DNA from: Hybos culiciformis
Taxonomy: Eukaryota; Arthropoda; Insecta; Diptera; Hybotidae
Assembly (NCBI GenBank): GCA_964007475.1
Contig: OZ023274.1
Coordinates: 39,549,860 to 39,613,859 of the forward strand
Direction: 5' to 3'
DNA: 64,000 nucleotides
Below, piece after piece: positions 45,546 through 57,984 of the stretch; position 1 is the stretch's first letter, and each line of letters begins with the position of its first letter. The notes beneath the pieces were generated by a model. The model did not search any database. It had not been told where the DNA came from and worked only from the letters and a program-made list of their open reading frames with translations. The position numbers were made by a program, and so were the translations under genes.

Positions 45546-47007
45546 AGTACATCCGACTGGCCTTCTTCAAAATACTAAATTTCCAATTTAAAAAAAAAAA
45601 AAAAAAAATACTAACCACCCAAAATTAGCCAAAAACAAGCCATAAAAATTTTTTTTACAAAAGATAAAAAATAATAAAAAAATTGAAAAACCATAATTTT
45701 TCCCGTTTTTAAAAAAAAAAAAAAAAACAGTCTGTTTCAAAAATAAATTCAAGGTGGAAAAATTAAAATTTCCCTTTTCAAAAGTTCACTACAGAATTCA
45801 ACACAAATTTTTTTAAACAAAAATCAAATGATTTTGTTTTCAAATTCAGAGAGAAGCTGACTTATCAGCTGAATAAAACTTAAACAATAAAAAAAAAAAA
45901 AAATCTTAAAAATAAAAAAAAAAAAAATAAAAAATAAAACCATTCACCGGTGATTCACCCTTCCTTTGGTTGGTCATCGCATCTTATTGTAAGGCACTAC
46001 TCCAAAGATGACAACCTAAAAAGAGAAAAATTCTTGTTGTTTCCGTGTTGACACCTTCACCTAAAAATATAAAAATTGCATTAGAAATAAAATAAAATAA
46101 AAAAAAAAAAAAAATATCAATTAAAAGATAGTTAAAATTTTTATAAATTATCCCTCCTTTTTTTAAATTACGAAGATTTCAAAATTTTAACTCAATCTCT
46201 ATCATAAAAATTTTTTGAGAAAAACTTCCAATACAACAAAAAAAAAAAAAATATTTTTTTCTGTAATGATTTCTTAAAATAAATAATTTCGCCAAGAATT
46301 TTTTTTACACCCTAATAAATTCCAACCCAGATATTTTTTGGTATAAAATACTTACCTACTTTAAAGTTATGATGACTAGGTAAATATTATTAATAAATCT
46401 GTGTTCAAAAGTCTAAACGTCTTAAGTAATGATAAGACAAAATTGAGATAATATTTTATTGTGCTTGTGGAAAATAATATTAAGTATACAAAAAAAAAAA
46501 AAAACGAAAAACGTCTTATTTGCTTCTTATTCAAATAACAGAAGTTTAAACTAATAATTTGATAATTTATAAACAAAAAAAAAAAAAACGGAAACCAAAT
46601 TTGTTCTGAAAACTTTTCTAAACAAATTTCATTTTTTACAAACACATTTTTTGTAATTTAAAAATTTTATTTCGCTCTAACTCAAAACAAAGATTTTGCA
46701 GATAAAACGTTCTGCCTTTTGAACGCAGAAATAATATTTATTTTTCCTAAAAATTTAGTTAAAAGGCTTGAATATGCCGGTAAGATGTATAATGAATACA
46801 AATTACATAAATATTGAAAAAAAAAAAAAAAAAAAAAAAAAAACATAGAACATTTCGTTTTCCAAAACTTGAATCTGTTGAAGAATTCTGGACATTCATT
46901 AAAATTGATTGAAATCCCTTTTTTTTTTAAAAAAATAAAAAAATTTTCAGCCTATAATATCAAAATAAACCCTTTACATGCCGGTAATAGGGCAGACTAC
47001 CTTATTT

Positions 47008-47919
47008 CATGGTGTCCACTTTTTTTAAAAAGATCGTTTTCCATGACTTTTCATGATTTTCCAGCCACAAAAAAAAAAAAAAAAATTGTTTCCAGATAAG
47101 AATTGATATAATATATATTTTTATTTTGTTAAAATTATTTAAATTGTGAAATTAATTTTTTTACATTTTTGAAGTCTTGGCTTACATGGTAGAAATAATC
47201 GTATAGCCAGGAGTTTTAATTTTAAATTAAATTATTAATTATATTTTTACATTTTTACAAGAAATTCGCCGAGAAATTTCAGTTTTAAGTTTAATTTTTC
47301 AGCTGCCATGGCTTCAAATTTAACTTTTTTTCTCTTCAATTATTTTTTTTATTTCCTCATCTTTTCGTCTTTTAAGCACTTTTCTTCATTTTTAATACGC
47401 TGTGCCACTAATGAGTTCTTATATAAGTTTTCTACCAATAGTGATTTAATTACGAAAAATCCGATTTCTACTGACGCATTTCCATGAGAAAAAAATTAGA
47501 CAAACCTTTAGAATTTTACATAGGTTTTTATATGATGAATGAATTCCAATTAAAGAAAAATAAAAACTGTCTAATCCAGAATCAGGTTCAAATTCTTTTA
47601 AATATTCACGGAAATCATCGTAAAAAACTATTTTTGACTCACAGCAAAGTTTGGAAAATTCCTTTTGTGCTGATCCGGCTTCAGACGTGCACGATTCTTT
47701 TCTAGTTTAATAATAAGCGCAGGTGCATATAGAATGGAACACATCGTAAAAATAGCATACTTTAAAAATGCGATAATTTTAGTTAAATAGTAGATGAGAA
47801 ACAGAAATTAATAAGGATTTTTCCAGTTAAATTTCCAAATTCAATGACTTTCCCATGACCATATTTTTTCCCATGACTTTCAAGGTTTTACCATGACTTT
47901 CCAGAGAGTGGCTACGCTG
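47008..47919 (-). mobile_element. hAT-like relic nested in the 3' LTR
   Basis: LTR-mate of the relic at 37311-38222, with the same ends, flanking TATTT and decayed transposase words. Confidence 0.6.
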
Positions 47920-50746
47920 TATTTAGTTTAAAATACTGGTGTAACCAACCTAAAATTTTTAAAAACCAAACTATATTTTTAATATTGGCACACAAAAAAA
48001 AAAAAAATTACAAAATTTTTACCCTCCAATAATAAAGTTTACCTGAAACTATTCTGAATCAGGACATGGAAAAAGTGCTCCTGATGGTATTGGAAACACT
48101 ATCAAACCAATGACTGATAAAAATAGTATCTCAAGGGTATGATCTACCTGATCTCAAATCGCAAAAGAAAAACAATTTTGCTCAGATATAAAAATATTTG
48201 AAGTAACTTCTTCAAATATAGATAAAATAACTTCTGATATCTGGACAAAAAGACCAAGGTTCAAGAATTTTATATAAATTCTTAGACCAACTTGAAGCAA
48301 AAGAGCTTTAAAATAAAATTAAAATTTTTTACATTCATTCACCTGTATTTTCAAATTTTTAAAATGCAAAATTTTAAATAATAAAATAAACAATACTTAC
48401 CAAAAAAAAAATAGATAATCCCAATGCACTTTCATTAAATTATATTTTTTTTCTTCCTTTTAGCCATAAAATTAATTAAATAAATTTTAAAAATTAAAAA
48501 AATAATTAAAAAAATTTTGGCTTACTTTTCACGATCACATTTTTTCTTTTTTGATAGCCATTTTCTTAATGTCAAATGACATTAACTGCGCGATCAATAA
48601 TTTTAGCCACCGGCGCACAACAAAAATTCACAATAGATAAAATATTGTGAAGGGGAATGTTTATACGAATTTTTTTAAAATAAAAATCATATTTAAACCA
48701 TGGATCGAATTTAAATGTTATATTTGTTTTGAAAAAATAAATATAAATATTTATATTTGTTTTCTGAAATATAAATATGTATTTGTCTATATATTTATTT
48801 TTGTATTTTATTTTTAAAAATAAATATCACCAGAAAAATCTGTAAGAAATAGCAGAACTTTAATACAAACAATATTAAAAATCGTTTCAACCACCTTGTT
48901 ATTAATATTGAGGACAGCATTAGTTAACATTAAAATTAATTATTTAACTTTAAAAAAAAAAATATATATATATTAATTTTGTTTTTAAATTTTAAAAATT
49001 TATTGAATTTTCAAAATCAATTTCTACGATTATTATTGGATTAAATTTAATCAACTAAAATAAAATAATAAAAATATTGATGCCGGAACCAAAACTAAAA
49101 TCAATATTTGTTGCGAAAACATGAATTACGATCTTAATTTTTATTTTTGACTTCGACACAACAAAAGGTTTCATTTTGTATTTTATAATAAAACTACAGA
49201 TTTCTGTTTTTCTGTTTGAATCTGCGAAAAATATTTATATTTTAACATTAGAAAATAAATATAAATTTATATTTTCAAGTTTGTTTCAAGAAATAGATAT
49301 ACGTTTTTATAAATATCCGAAAATAAGAATTATTTTACAAAAAAAACATATAGATATTATGAAAAGACATAAAACTTAATTATGTAAACTTTTAAAAATA
49401 TTTTAGTGTATCTAAAAATAAAAAAAAAAAAAAAAAGATAATAAAAAATAAAAAGAATAAAGAATTAGAAAAAATTTACATTTCCTTACATGCCACCTTT
49501 CTTTCGATCTTTAACTTAAAACTGACAAACTACCTAGTTCATCATTGTGAATAAAATCGTGTTTACTATTTTATCTTAAGGTCCATTTATACCTTTTAAA
49601 TTTTTTATCAAATCAAAAAAAAAATAAATAAAATTGAAATCTTGTTGAACATGATGAAACTGTTGAATACCTTTATGATAATTCTTTTTCTTACAGTTAA
49701 ATGAAATACGATTTTCTATGTTTAAATATTAATTTGCTATTCTTTTATTAATTAATTTATTTAATACTTTTATTAAATAAAATATTACTTCAATATGATT
49801 GCGTGATTGAACTTGATAATTTGGATGATGAGATGATAATGAAAGAATGATAATAATGATAATACATAATAATTATTAATAAATAAGAATCAGTGAGTTA
49901 GATTAGAGTGACTCAAGTTGAATGATCACAGCTTCTTATACCTATAAAGCTTTGGATGCAATAAGATTATTTGTTTAACAGAAACAACTTTGTTACTTTC
50001 TACTTAGCGATAAACATTTTTTCCTTTTACTTACCTGTAAAATTCATAGGTGTTAGAAATTCAAATAAAATATAATAAATTAGATCTTCTTTTTATGTTT
50101 TAAGTAAACTTTTATTTCAAATTTTTATATTTTTTTAAAATTGGATAAATTATGAATGTAATTTTGTGAATTTAAATTACAATATAGTAAATGGATTCAA
50201 AAATAGTATAATATAAAATTACAAATTTGCAATTAATTTAATTTCAGTAATTTATAACTTGTGTATTTTGTAATTTGTAACTTAAATTACATTCACATGT
50301 ATTTTACCCGGCTATGATAAAAACTAATTCTAATTTTGACAATAGAAATAAACTATAACATAAAAAATTTTCCTATACGAATTAAAATTCAATTAATGTG
50401 ACTTATAACAAATCAATTAATAACAATAAGGACCAGAAATATTGGATGATCCCAATAAAAATCAAAAAAAAAAAAAAGAGTATATATATATCCGCAAAAA
50501 CGCATAATATAATACTTTATACATATTTTTACACAACATTTTACACAACATAAATTTATCTTATAGAAAAATTAATTATTTTATAAGAAAATTAAATTTT
50601 TTTAAACTATTATTATAAAATAAATAAAAAAATTGTCTAATAGTAATAAGAATTTTTTTTAAACACATAAATTTTTATGGCTTGTTAGGCAGATTTCTAA
50701 GTAGTTATAATTTGAAAATATAATCTATCACTAACATACAATTCTA

Positions 50747-50777
<31 letters not shown>

Positions 50778-51478
50778 AATAAAAAAAAAAAAAAAACTTT
50801 TTTTTTCATGTTAAATTCAAACTTAAATCAAAAAAGATGTTACAAAATTGTTAACAAAACAAAAACAAGATACATCAAACCAGATTGGCAACTCAAATAA
50901 AGTGCCCCGCTAGTGTTATTATCAACCAGAAATAACCAATCTAGCAGCCTTCAGATTACGCATCTGACACACCAAATAAGACCTCATTTAAGTAGGCATA
51001 ACCATTTAAGAAAAGCTTGTTTATATATATATATATGTATATAAAAATTATACACATAGTATTTAACAAAATTGTGGTTTTGTATAAAAAAAAAAACAAA
51101 AACAAAAAACAAAAAGGATCATGTATGTTGAATCCTAAAACATAGTCTTTTACAAATTATAAGAAACGAATATTGTATTTAAATCGATGAGTAATACATC
51201 AATGAACATCAATTTTTATAATGTTATTATCTAAGTTTTTTTTAGTTTCTTTGTTAAATAAAATAATAATATTTGTAAAAATATAAACCATGTTTTACTA
51301 AAATTATTCCCCTAGGTCCTAACAGGTATTAAGAAATGTAGATGTAAGATCCGGCTATAGGTGGCAGAAGCCACGTGCCGAAGAATGACTCCATAGTCAT
51401 TTAATCTTTAATCTATTTGGTTTGGTCGGGGTTTCTAAAGTATTTTTTTTTATTTTTTGATCTCTCTTTTTTTTTAAA

Positions 51479-51595
51479 GACATCCTATAAATTTTGTTAC
51501 ACTACCACTGGTGTTCACTGTCGCTTACCCACCCAACGACGAGCTCAGACCCGGCCTATGAACAGGATGTCATAAGACAGTGGACTCGACACCAG
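51479..51595 (+). ncRNA. Crossing stems near the 3' LTR end
   Basis: Second copy of 41782-41898, with both interleaved stems unchanged. In this LTR it would lie at the 3' end of a full-length transcript. Confidence 0.6.
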
Positions 51596-52163
51596 CTTAA
51601 AATTTAGAAAGTAGAACTTTTCTTTGCTTCTACTTTCACTAATTTCTCTTATCATAAGATATAATAAACTTTTTCATGAGTTCATCTTGAACTCAGAATT
51701 TCTGTATTTATATACACCCCCCGTTCTACTCAAAATAATTAATCAGTAACACAACCTGCAAGCCAATAAAGGTGGCAACCTGCATTCTGACGCAATTTTG
51801 TATAATCCATTTAAAAAAATTGCATATTCATAATATATTTTTAATTCTTTTTGGAATATGTTAATTGAATGAAAAAGCAACACAACCCAATTATTTATAT
51901 TGATTTGCTAATAAAAAAGTTCACTTTACGAGCACAGGACAAAAACACAATTTTTAATTTTTAAATTTTTTGAAAATAATAATTCACACTTTGCTCAGTA
52001 TACACTGTGTTATTGCGTCCGTCCGCTGCAAAAGTAGATTAAAAGTGACAACTGTTCTTTTGACGAAGATGTCACTTGGAGTTTAGTTTGTGAGACTGCT
52101 AGAATGTCAAAATACATTAGTGGTGGCAACCTACAAGCAGTGGCAACCGGCAGCCTCTCACCT

Positions 52164-53079
52164 ACATATAATAATAATTTTCAAACACTTTTAATAATTT
52201 TCCGATATTAAGTTTATAACAATTTATGTTTACCAATGTGATAATCCAGTGATTTCTTCTATCTTCGCAAATTTTATGAATAAAATATATCTTAAATGGC
52301 AAAACATAAAAATTCGTATAAATAAGACGAAAAAGATTAATTAAATAATATTTGCCCAAACCCCATTCCTAATTGTTAATTTTAAATATTTAAATTCAAT
52401 TAAAAACAATATCAGTTAAAAATATTAACGAAAGAAAATATTGACAGGCAATGGGCTCCGCGTTCTGATTTCATCGATACACAACATGAAAATAATTCCC
52501 AACTCATGTGAAATAGTTTAGAGATTAATGAATGAAATCCATTGCTTCACTTATAGAAAATTAATATAGTTCAGAGAAACTAAATAAACTTTTCTATTTT
52601 TACTAATTATATTACTAAAATATACATTAAAAATATTATTACTGTGGAGGTCATAAATTTGGAAAAACAATATAGATAGAACTATGAATGTTTCAAACAA
52701 TATAGATAGAACTATGAATGTTTCAATTCTATAAATTTTTGAAAAATATTTTTTCTTAATTTTCATGCTAAATCTGTTTAAGTAATAAAACAGATTAAAA
52801 AATCATTAATTTTCTCAAGATTTTGCTTTTCATTATCTTTTGTTTTTAATATATATATTACTATATATAAGTAAGTATTATATAATATCCTTTTTTTGCG
52901 TAAATCATTACTTAAAAAGAAAAAAAATTTTTTCTGTTGTGCTTCTTTTTTTTTCCAATGAACTTAAATTCTTCTTTTTTTTTCCTTTTTCTACGATAAA
53001 TTATTCAAAGCGTTAATAAAATAATAATTAATTTTAAGAGACCATTTGTTACAAAAATAAAATATTCTCATTCATTAAT
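52164..53079. other. AT-rich non-genic DNA with a short tandem repeat
   Basis: A 30-bp word (CAATATAGATAGAACTATGA followed by ATGTTTCAA) is repeated in tandem at about 52668-52727. No gene is supported. Confidence 0.55.
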
Positions 53080-53290
53080 AGTAGATTATTGTATATGTAA
53101 ACTAAATTTGTTATTAATTAAGAGTTCTGTATACACAAAAATACATTGACACGAGTCAATACTTATATCACGAGACCGAAGGTCGAGTGATATAAATTGA
53201 CAAGTGTCAATGTATTTTTGTGTAAATACAGAACGAGTTGTATAACAAATTTTGTTTACATATCCAATATACTGTTTTAATGCGTAGGGG
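53080..53290. mobile_element. Palindromic MITE, copy 2 (CCTTCGG-loop family)
   Basis: Inverted relative of 560-775. The centre is CGAGACCGAAGGTCG within TATATCAC/GTGATATA; inner arms CATTGACACGAGTCAAT and TTGACAAGTGTCAATG; outer arms with AAATTTGTTAT and ATAACAAATTTT; ends GTAGATTATTGTATATGTAA and CATATCCAATATACTG. Non-coding. Confidence 0.6.
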
Positions 53291-53417
53291 AGAGGTAGTT
53301 GCAAAGAGAGAATATTTTTTCTTCTCATTTTTTCTCTTTTTTTTTTTTGTATTTGGCTGTATTGAAATATTGTGAGAGATAATATTATGTTTGTTTAGGT
53401 ATTACGTAATACGAAAC

Positions 53418-53528
53418 ATCTAAATGATTTCATTATTTACGCTGATGCATCTAAATTTTTTCATTATATACGCTGATGCATCTAAATTTTTTCATTTTTT
53501 ACGCAGATGCTTCTAAATGATTGCATGT
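53418..53528. repeat. 36-bp tandem repeat, three copies
   Basis: Units of the form CATCTAAATTTTTTCATTAT followed by ATACGCTGATG, with small differences between copies (CTGATGC or CAGATGC; ATTTT or ATGATT). Confidence 0.75.
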
Positions 53529-53529
53529 G

Positions 53530-55910
53530 TATTGACACGTATAATACTCCATTTAGTGATCTAAATTCTATAGCACTAAATACAACATAACGATCCCCAA
53601 CGCATTAAAAATTATTTGATGGTTGTGTTAGAAAGTACTATAAGAAAAATAAATTACTGACATTCATGTACTTATGTCCCTCACGCTGAAACTATATACT
53701 ATTGTCTGTCATGAAGTATATAATAATGCTGAAAGCAAAAACAGAAAACAATTAGTTATGTCATGAAGTTTTTTATTTAAACTTCCATTATCACTAATCG
53801 AATAAATTGATAGTACAGTACTCTGAAATTGTTCCCACTAAGAAAATTTTGGAATTGGCATATATCGGAGTGAAGTAAAAAATTTATCAAATTTTTGAAT
53901 TATTATTGTTGTGAAAAACATTTGAACCACATTTGCGCTTGCGGGTCGTTGATTCTTTTTATATGAAACCATGCACCCAATTTTATTTTATTTTTATTCT
54001 TTAATGCATATCATTCATATTCCATCAACTTCTAAATTTTTTTTTTATACAAAACATTTAATATTCTCAACTTACTTATAGAAGGATCAGCATTACTTTT
54101 ATTGCAACGAATTTTCATTAAAATATATACATTTTCCAAATTAATGAATTTTGTTATTTGATGGATGAATAAAATTTTTAATGATCATGTGTGTGCGGTT
54201 TATATTTACACATTTAAATTGAAGGTGAAAATTGGAAAAAATGTATCATTAGGTGGTATATATACTAATGGGAATTTATTTATTTTTTTTAATATGCTTC
54301 ATAAATCAATTTACATATTTTTATATAATGTAATTTGATTAATTTCAGGGAAATGCATGACGTATTTTATAATTTTGTTTAACACTGTTTACTACAATAT
54401 TTTATTAAAGATTATATCCTTCAAAGCTTTTGGGATTTGTTGAACTCAGGAATTCAGAAATTAATACGTACTTCCCAAAAAAAAAATGTGTTAAATGCCA
54501 TTTATGCATCATGTACTATGTTATATTAGGTTAAGGAAACCGTTATGAATCCTAACTCTGTACTCAAATTTAAATAAAAATTATAGAAACTAAACTTAAA
54601 TCGTACGAACCACAGAGAATAGTAATTAAAATAAAAACAGTATTAAGCAGTTCTTCTGGAAAAAAAAATTACATAAATTTTAATTTAAAAACTTGAGTCA
54701 TAAAAAGGGTTCAGTAATATTTAACACAATCCAAATTTAAGAAAGTTATATTATTTTTAATATTATTATTATAATGTTTTTTTTTTTGGGAACTTTCTTA
54801 AGAAATATTAAAACTTAATTGCTTATAATGGGATCAATGCAAAACTATGAATCCCTTAAGAAATATAAAAAGTTTCAAACAAACAATAAGTTTAAGAGTT
54901 CATCAATATAATAATCATAAAACTTTATATATACATAAAACTATTAGATATATAATTAAACTCAATTCAGAAAAAATTAACATAGGAAAAGTAGGTATCT
55001 TAAGATTATTACAATTATTCCAAAAAAAAAGAAGAAAATTATTACAATCGAATGTAAATATCATTTTCTAATTAAAGAATAATGTTTAAATAATATTTTA
55101 AATTTTAAGAGCACTTTCGTAAATCTTATGAAATTTCTATATGTATATTGTATATAGAATACTCAATCCAATTAACCTAAAATTCAATGAGTAAATGCCT
55201 AAAATTTCATTTTAAAAATACATAAAATTTTCCCTATACTTCCTGGTTTTCATTTTTCTTCATTTTGTAATTTATTTTTATTTATTTTTTTTTTTTTTAA
55301 TGAAAGAAATTAAAAACTTTTGTGCCGGAAAATTTTCTTTTATCTTGCTAAGCTTTTGTTTAAAAAAAACTTTAAGTGAAGAAATCTTTTCTGTTATTGA
55401 AAGATTAAAAAAGCAACCTATATATAATATACTTATGCAGATGAAAGCGTTGAAAATTTTCCTACATGCAAGGATTTGTAAATAAACATAAGCAAATAAT
55501 ATTATAATTTTTTTTTTTTTAATAATCTTTTCGTGCATTTTTTTCACAAACATATTTATGATTACAGAATAATATGCATGTAAAGATTATTATTTTTAAA
55601 ATCTTTATAAACTTAAAAAATATTAAAGTATCTTAAATTCGAAAATGATTCCTTAGAATATAATTTAACCCCGTATTAAAAATCTTATTTGTAAGAAAAA
55701 TGAATTTTAACGAACAACGAAATCTTTTTTTGTAACTAACTTTTTTTTAAAAAAATTTCAACATAATGTTACATAGAATATATGTATATTATTTTAAAGC
55801 TTCTCAACATTAAGACAGCAATATTCTCAAAATCTAATATTTGTAGATTCATTTAAAATAAAAGACCAGTAAAATTTTTTTTTTTTTGCAATAATTTTTA
55901 AATGTTTTTA
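53530..55910. other. AT-rich non-genic DNA
   Basis: About 2.4 kb with no supported gene. The longest frames (74 and 91 codons) are rich in K, I, F and N and look like chance frames. Confidence 0.5.
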
Positions 55911-56091
55911 TTTATTTGAGCCGTTTATTTTGAAAGTGGTTTAAGTCCATTTGTTTTTGAATTGAGATATTTAAGGGTTTGTGTTTGAATTGATTTAAAA
56001 ATATTAAACATGTTAGATTATAAAATGTAATACCTTTAATAAACATTATTTGCAAAAGAAGCTATTTTTGAGAGCTTAAAATGGACTTAAA

Positions 56092-56846
56092 CACAGAAAA
56101 AAATTTGCTCGTACTAATAACTAAATAATTCGTTAAAATCAACGAAAAATTCGTTATTTTGGCTACAACGAACATTTCGTTGAAAAAAGCTCGTAGTTCG
56201 TTAAAAAAGTTCGTTATACCCCAAAACCAAAAACCTTTCAAATTCTTCAGCAAAAACACCGCAAATACGAAAGAAAAATTTTACTAGACTAAATTTTTTT
56301 TTTTTTTTATTTAATTTTTTTTTTATTTCTTTTTTGTTTTTTATTTTAATTTTTTTTTTATTTTTTTTTTTTTTTTTTTTTCTTTTTAATTTTTTTTTTT
56401 TTTGGATTTTTTTTTTTTAATTTTTTTTTTATTTATTTTTTTTATTTATTAATTTTTTTTATTTATGTTTCTTTTTTTATTATTTATTTTTTAAATTTTT
56501 TTATTTAATTTTTTTTTAATAATTTTTTTTATGCCCGCTTGTGGCTTCGAACCACTGTCCTAAACATTGCAATCCATCAACTCTGCCACTGAGCTATGAA
56601 CTAAATTTACGGCAATGTGTAAAATGGAAAATATAAGTTCTGTATGGATTGAAATTTTTGTTTCCCGTATTTAACGATAACGAACTTTTTTAACGAGTAC
56701 TAAAAATGAAAAAAAAGGTTCGTAATAGAAAATAAACGAAATTTACGTTACAAAAACGTATTTATTCATTATTTTTCGTTATCTTAACGAGAATGTCATT
56801 AACGAACTTTTTTGACGTAATGAGTACGAGCAAATTTTTTTCTGTG
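56092..56846. mobile_element. Nested MITE with CACAG ends and ACGAA/TTCGT words
   Basis: 755 bp with terminal repeats CACAGAAAAAAATTTGCTCG, continuing TACT, perfectly mirrored at the right end. The interior repeats AACGAA and TTCGTT in both orientations. The empty-site form GGACTTAAACCACTTT is present at 58497-58512 in the opposite arm of the host element. This shows precise insertion with a 2-bp AA duplication. No transposase is seen. Confidence 0.8.
56285..56605 (-). mobile_element. tRNA-derived SINE with long A-rich tail
   Basis: On the minus strand, TAGCTCAGTGGCAGAG (A box) is followed about 45 nt later by GGTTCGAAGCC (perfect B box) with a GTGG/CCAC T stem, then GCGGGCA and about 240 nt of A-rich sequence. 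Both Pol III boxes are intact, but acceptor and anticodon stems do not pair, so it is not a functional tRNA gene. It lies inside the CACAG MITE. It may instead be part of that MITE. Confidence 0.55.
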
Positions 56847-57013
56847 AACCACTTTCAAAATCAGTAAAATTACTTTTTTGTTTTTAAAAGTGCATAAGTC
56901 CACTTTGTGTTATTTGTTTAATATTATTATAATTTAATTTTTCTTTTTAATTAAGTTTATATAACTCCAATATATTTGTTTAGTGATTCTTCTAATCTTT
57001 AAATAATTCTTTT

Positions 57014-57535
57014 TTAAGAGCCCTCAATTTGAAAAATTGCAAAAAATTGGTCTTAGTTTGGCTTTTATTGTAGGGTTACTACAATCTAGAAGTGATTTTT
57101 TGATATGTAAGAGAGTATATAACTGGCTCCAGGGTAGGTGAGGCGGATTTTTTTAATTTTGAGTTTTTTGGTCCAAATGAGCCTTTAAAAAACTTGAACA
57201 TATTTGCTTGGATTCTGAAGTAAAGGAAAAAGATAATAAAAAATCTCAAACGCAGAAATAAAGCTAAAATACCACTCTCCAGGGCGGGTGACTTGGAATT
57301 TTGAATTTCTTTAATTTCTTAAACAATTTTTAATTAATTTCATTTATTTCCAAGAATTTTTTAATTTTTTTGATAAATTACAGTTTCTGCACAGAAATAA
57401 AATTCAAATATAGTTTTGTGATTTTCTAGTAGAGGTGTTTTTCGTACAATTTTTATCGCATTTTTCACGGCCGTTTATTTTCTGTAAAATAAAACAAAAA
57501 AATAGAAAAGAGAATTTCAAATGGAGGGCTCTTAA
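57014..57535 (+). mobile_element. TTAA-flanked MITE, copy 3 (nested)
   Basis: Same family as 24735-25283 and 27463-28006. It starts TTAAGAGCCCTCAATTTGAA and ends GGAGGGCTCTTAA. The flanks CTTTTTTAA and TTAAGGTAATTT rejoin to a sequence mirrored uninterrupted in the other arm (AAATTATCTTAAAAAAG near 57863-57879). This empty site confirms the TTAA duplication. Confidence 0.9.
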
Positions 57536-57984
57536 GGTAATTTGTTGAAATTATTATTATAAAATTAAATAGTAGTAGAAATTTTAAATATTTTATTTTT
57601 GATGTATGTAGAGTAGTTAGATGAATGTATTAACTCTATTTTTAATAAAACGAACAGCTTCATAACTAGATACAGATTTTTATTTATTTAAAACGAAAAA
57701 AAGTGATTTTTAAACACATTTTTTTCGGTTTAAATAAATAAAAATCTGTATCTAGTTATAAAGCTGTTCGTTTTCTTAAAAATAGAGTTAATACATACAT
57801 CAAAAATAAAATATTTAAAATTTCTATTACTATTTCATTTTTTCAAAAATAATAATTTCAAGAAATTATCTTAAAAAAGAATTATTTAAAGATTAGAAGA
57901 ATCACAAATATGTATTAATTCATTTATTACAAAATTAAAATAACATTCATTTAAATAATTAAAATAATTAAATTATTTTATATT

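Larger units (their letters stand above)
35119..51751 (+). mobile_element. Giant non-coding LTR retrotransposon (LARD-like), 16.6 kb
   Basis: Two direct repeats of 6936 and 6935 bp, beginning TGTTACGGTG and ending CAGTAACA, enclose 2762 bp. A 15-nt tRNA-Lys primer site lies 2 bp inside the left repeat and CAAC flanks the whole. No gag, pol or env frame exists in the LTRs or the interior. Short frames appear twice only because they lie in the LTRs. The two LTRs differ by a handful of changes that I could find (A/G near 35235/44932, T/G near 41527/51226, homopolymer lengths), so the insertion is young. I infer mobilisation in trans by a tRNA-Lys-primed Ty3-type element. The intact Ty3 element in this window seems to use a tRNA-Leu-like primer, so it is an unlikely helper. 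Confidence 0.9.
44817..51751 (+). repeat. 3' LTR of the giant element (6.9 kb)
   Basis: Near-identical partner of 35119-42054, with the same structured blocks. It ends GTAACA, followed by the CAAC duplication at 51752-51755. Confidence 0.92.
34573..52163. mobile_element. DNA transposon with GGTTGCCAC repeats, interrupted by the giant LTR element
   Basis: The left end AGGGAGAGGCTTCCAGGTTG and, on the opposite strand, the right end AGGTGAGAGGCTGCCGGTTG form terminal inverted repeats of about 25 bp. The word GGTTGCCAC occurs several times inside, in both orientations (for example near 34586, 34778, 51771 and 52116). Removing the inserted LTR element and one CAAC leaves about 0.95 kb of non-coding DNA. 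The target duplication is not evident. Confidence 0.6.

Noticed and set aside
35115..51755. Simple segmental tandem duplication of 9.7 kb instead of an LTR element
   Set aside because: The repeats begin TG and end CA with inverted TGTTAC/GTAACA, a primer site lies 2 bp inside the left copy, and CAAC flanks the pair. A plain duplication would not give these together.
56533..56605. Functional tRNA gene on the minus strand
   Set aside because: The A and B boxes are good, but the acceptor strands do not pair and the anticodon stem is only weakly formed.
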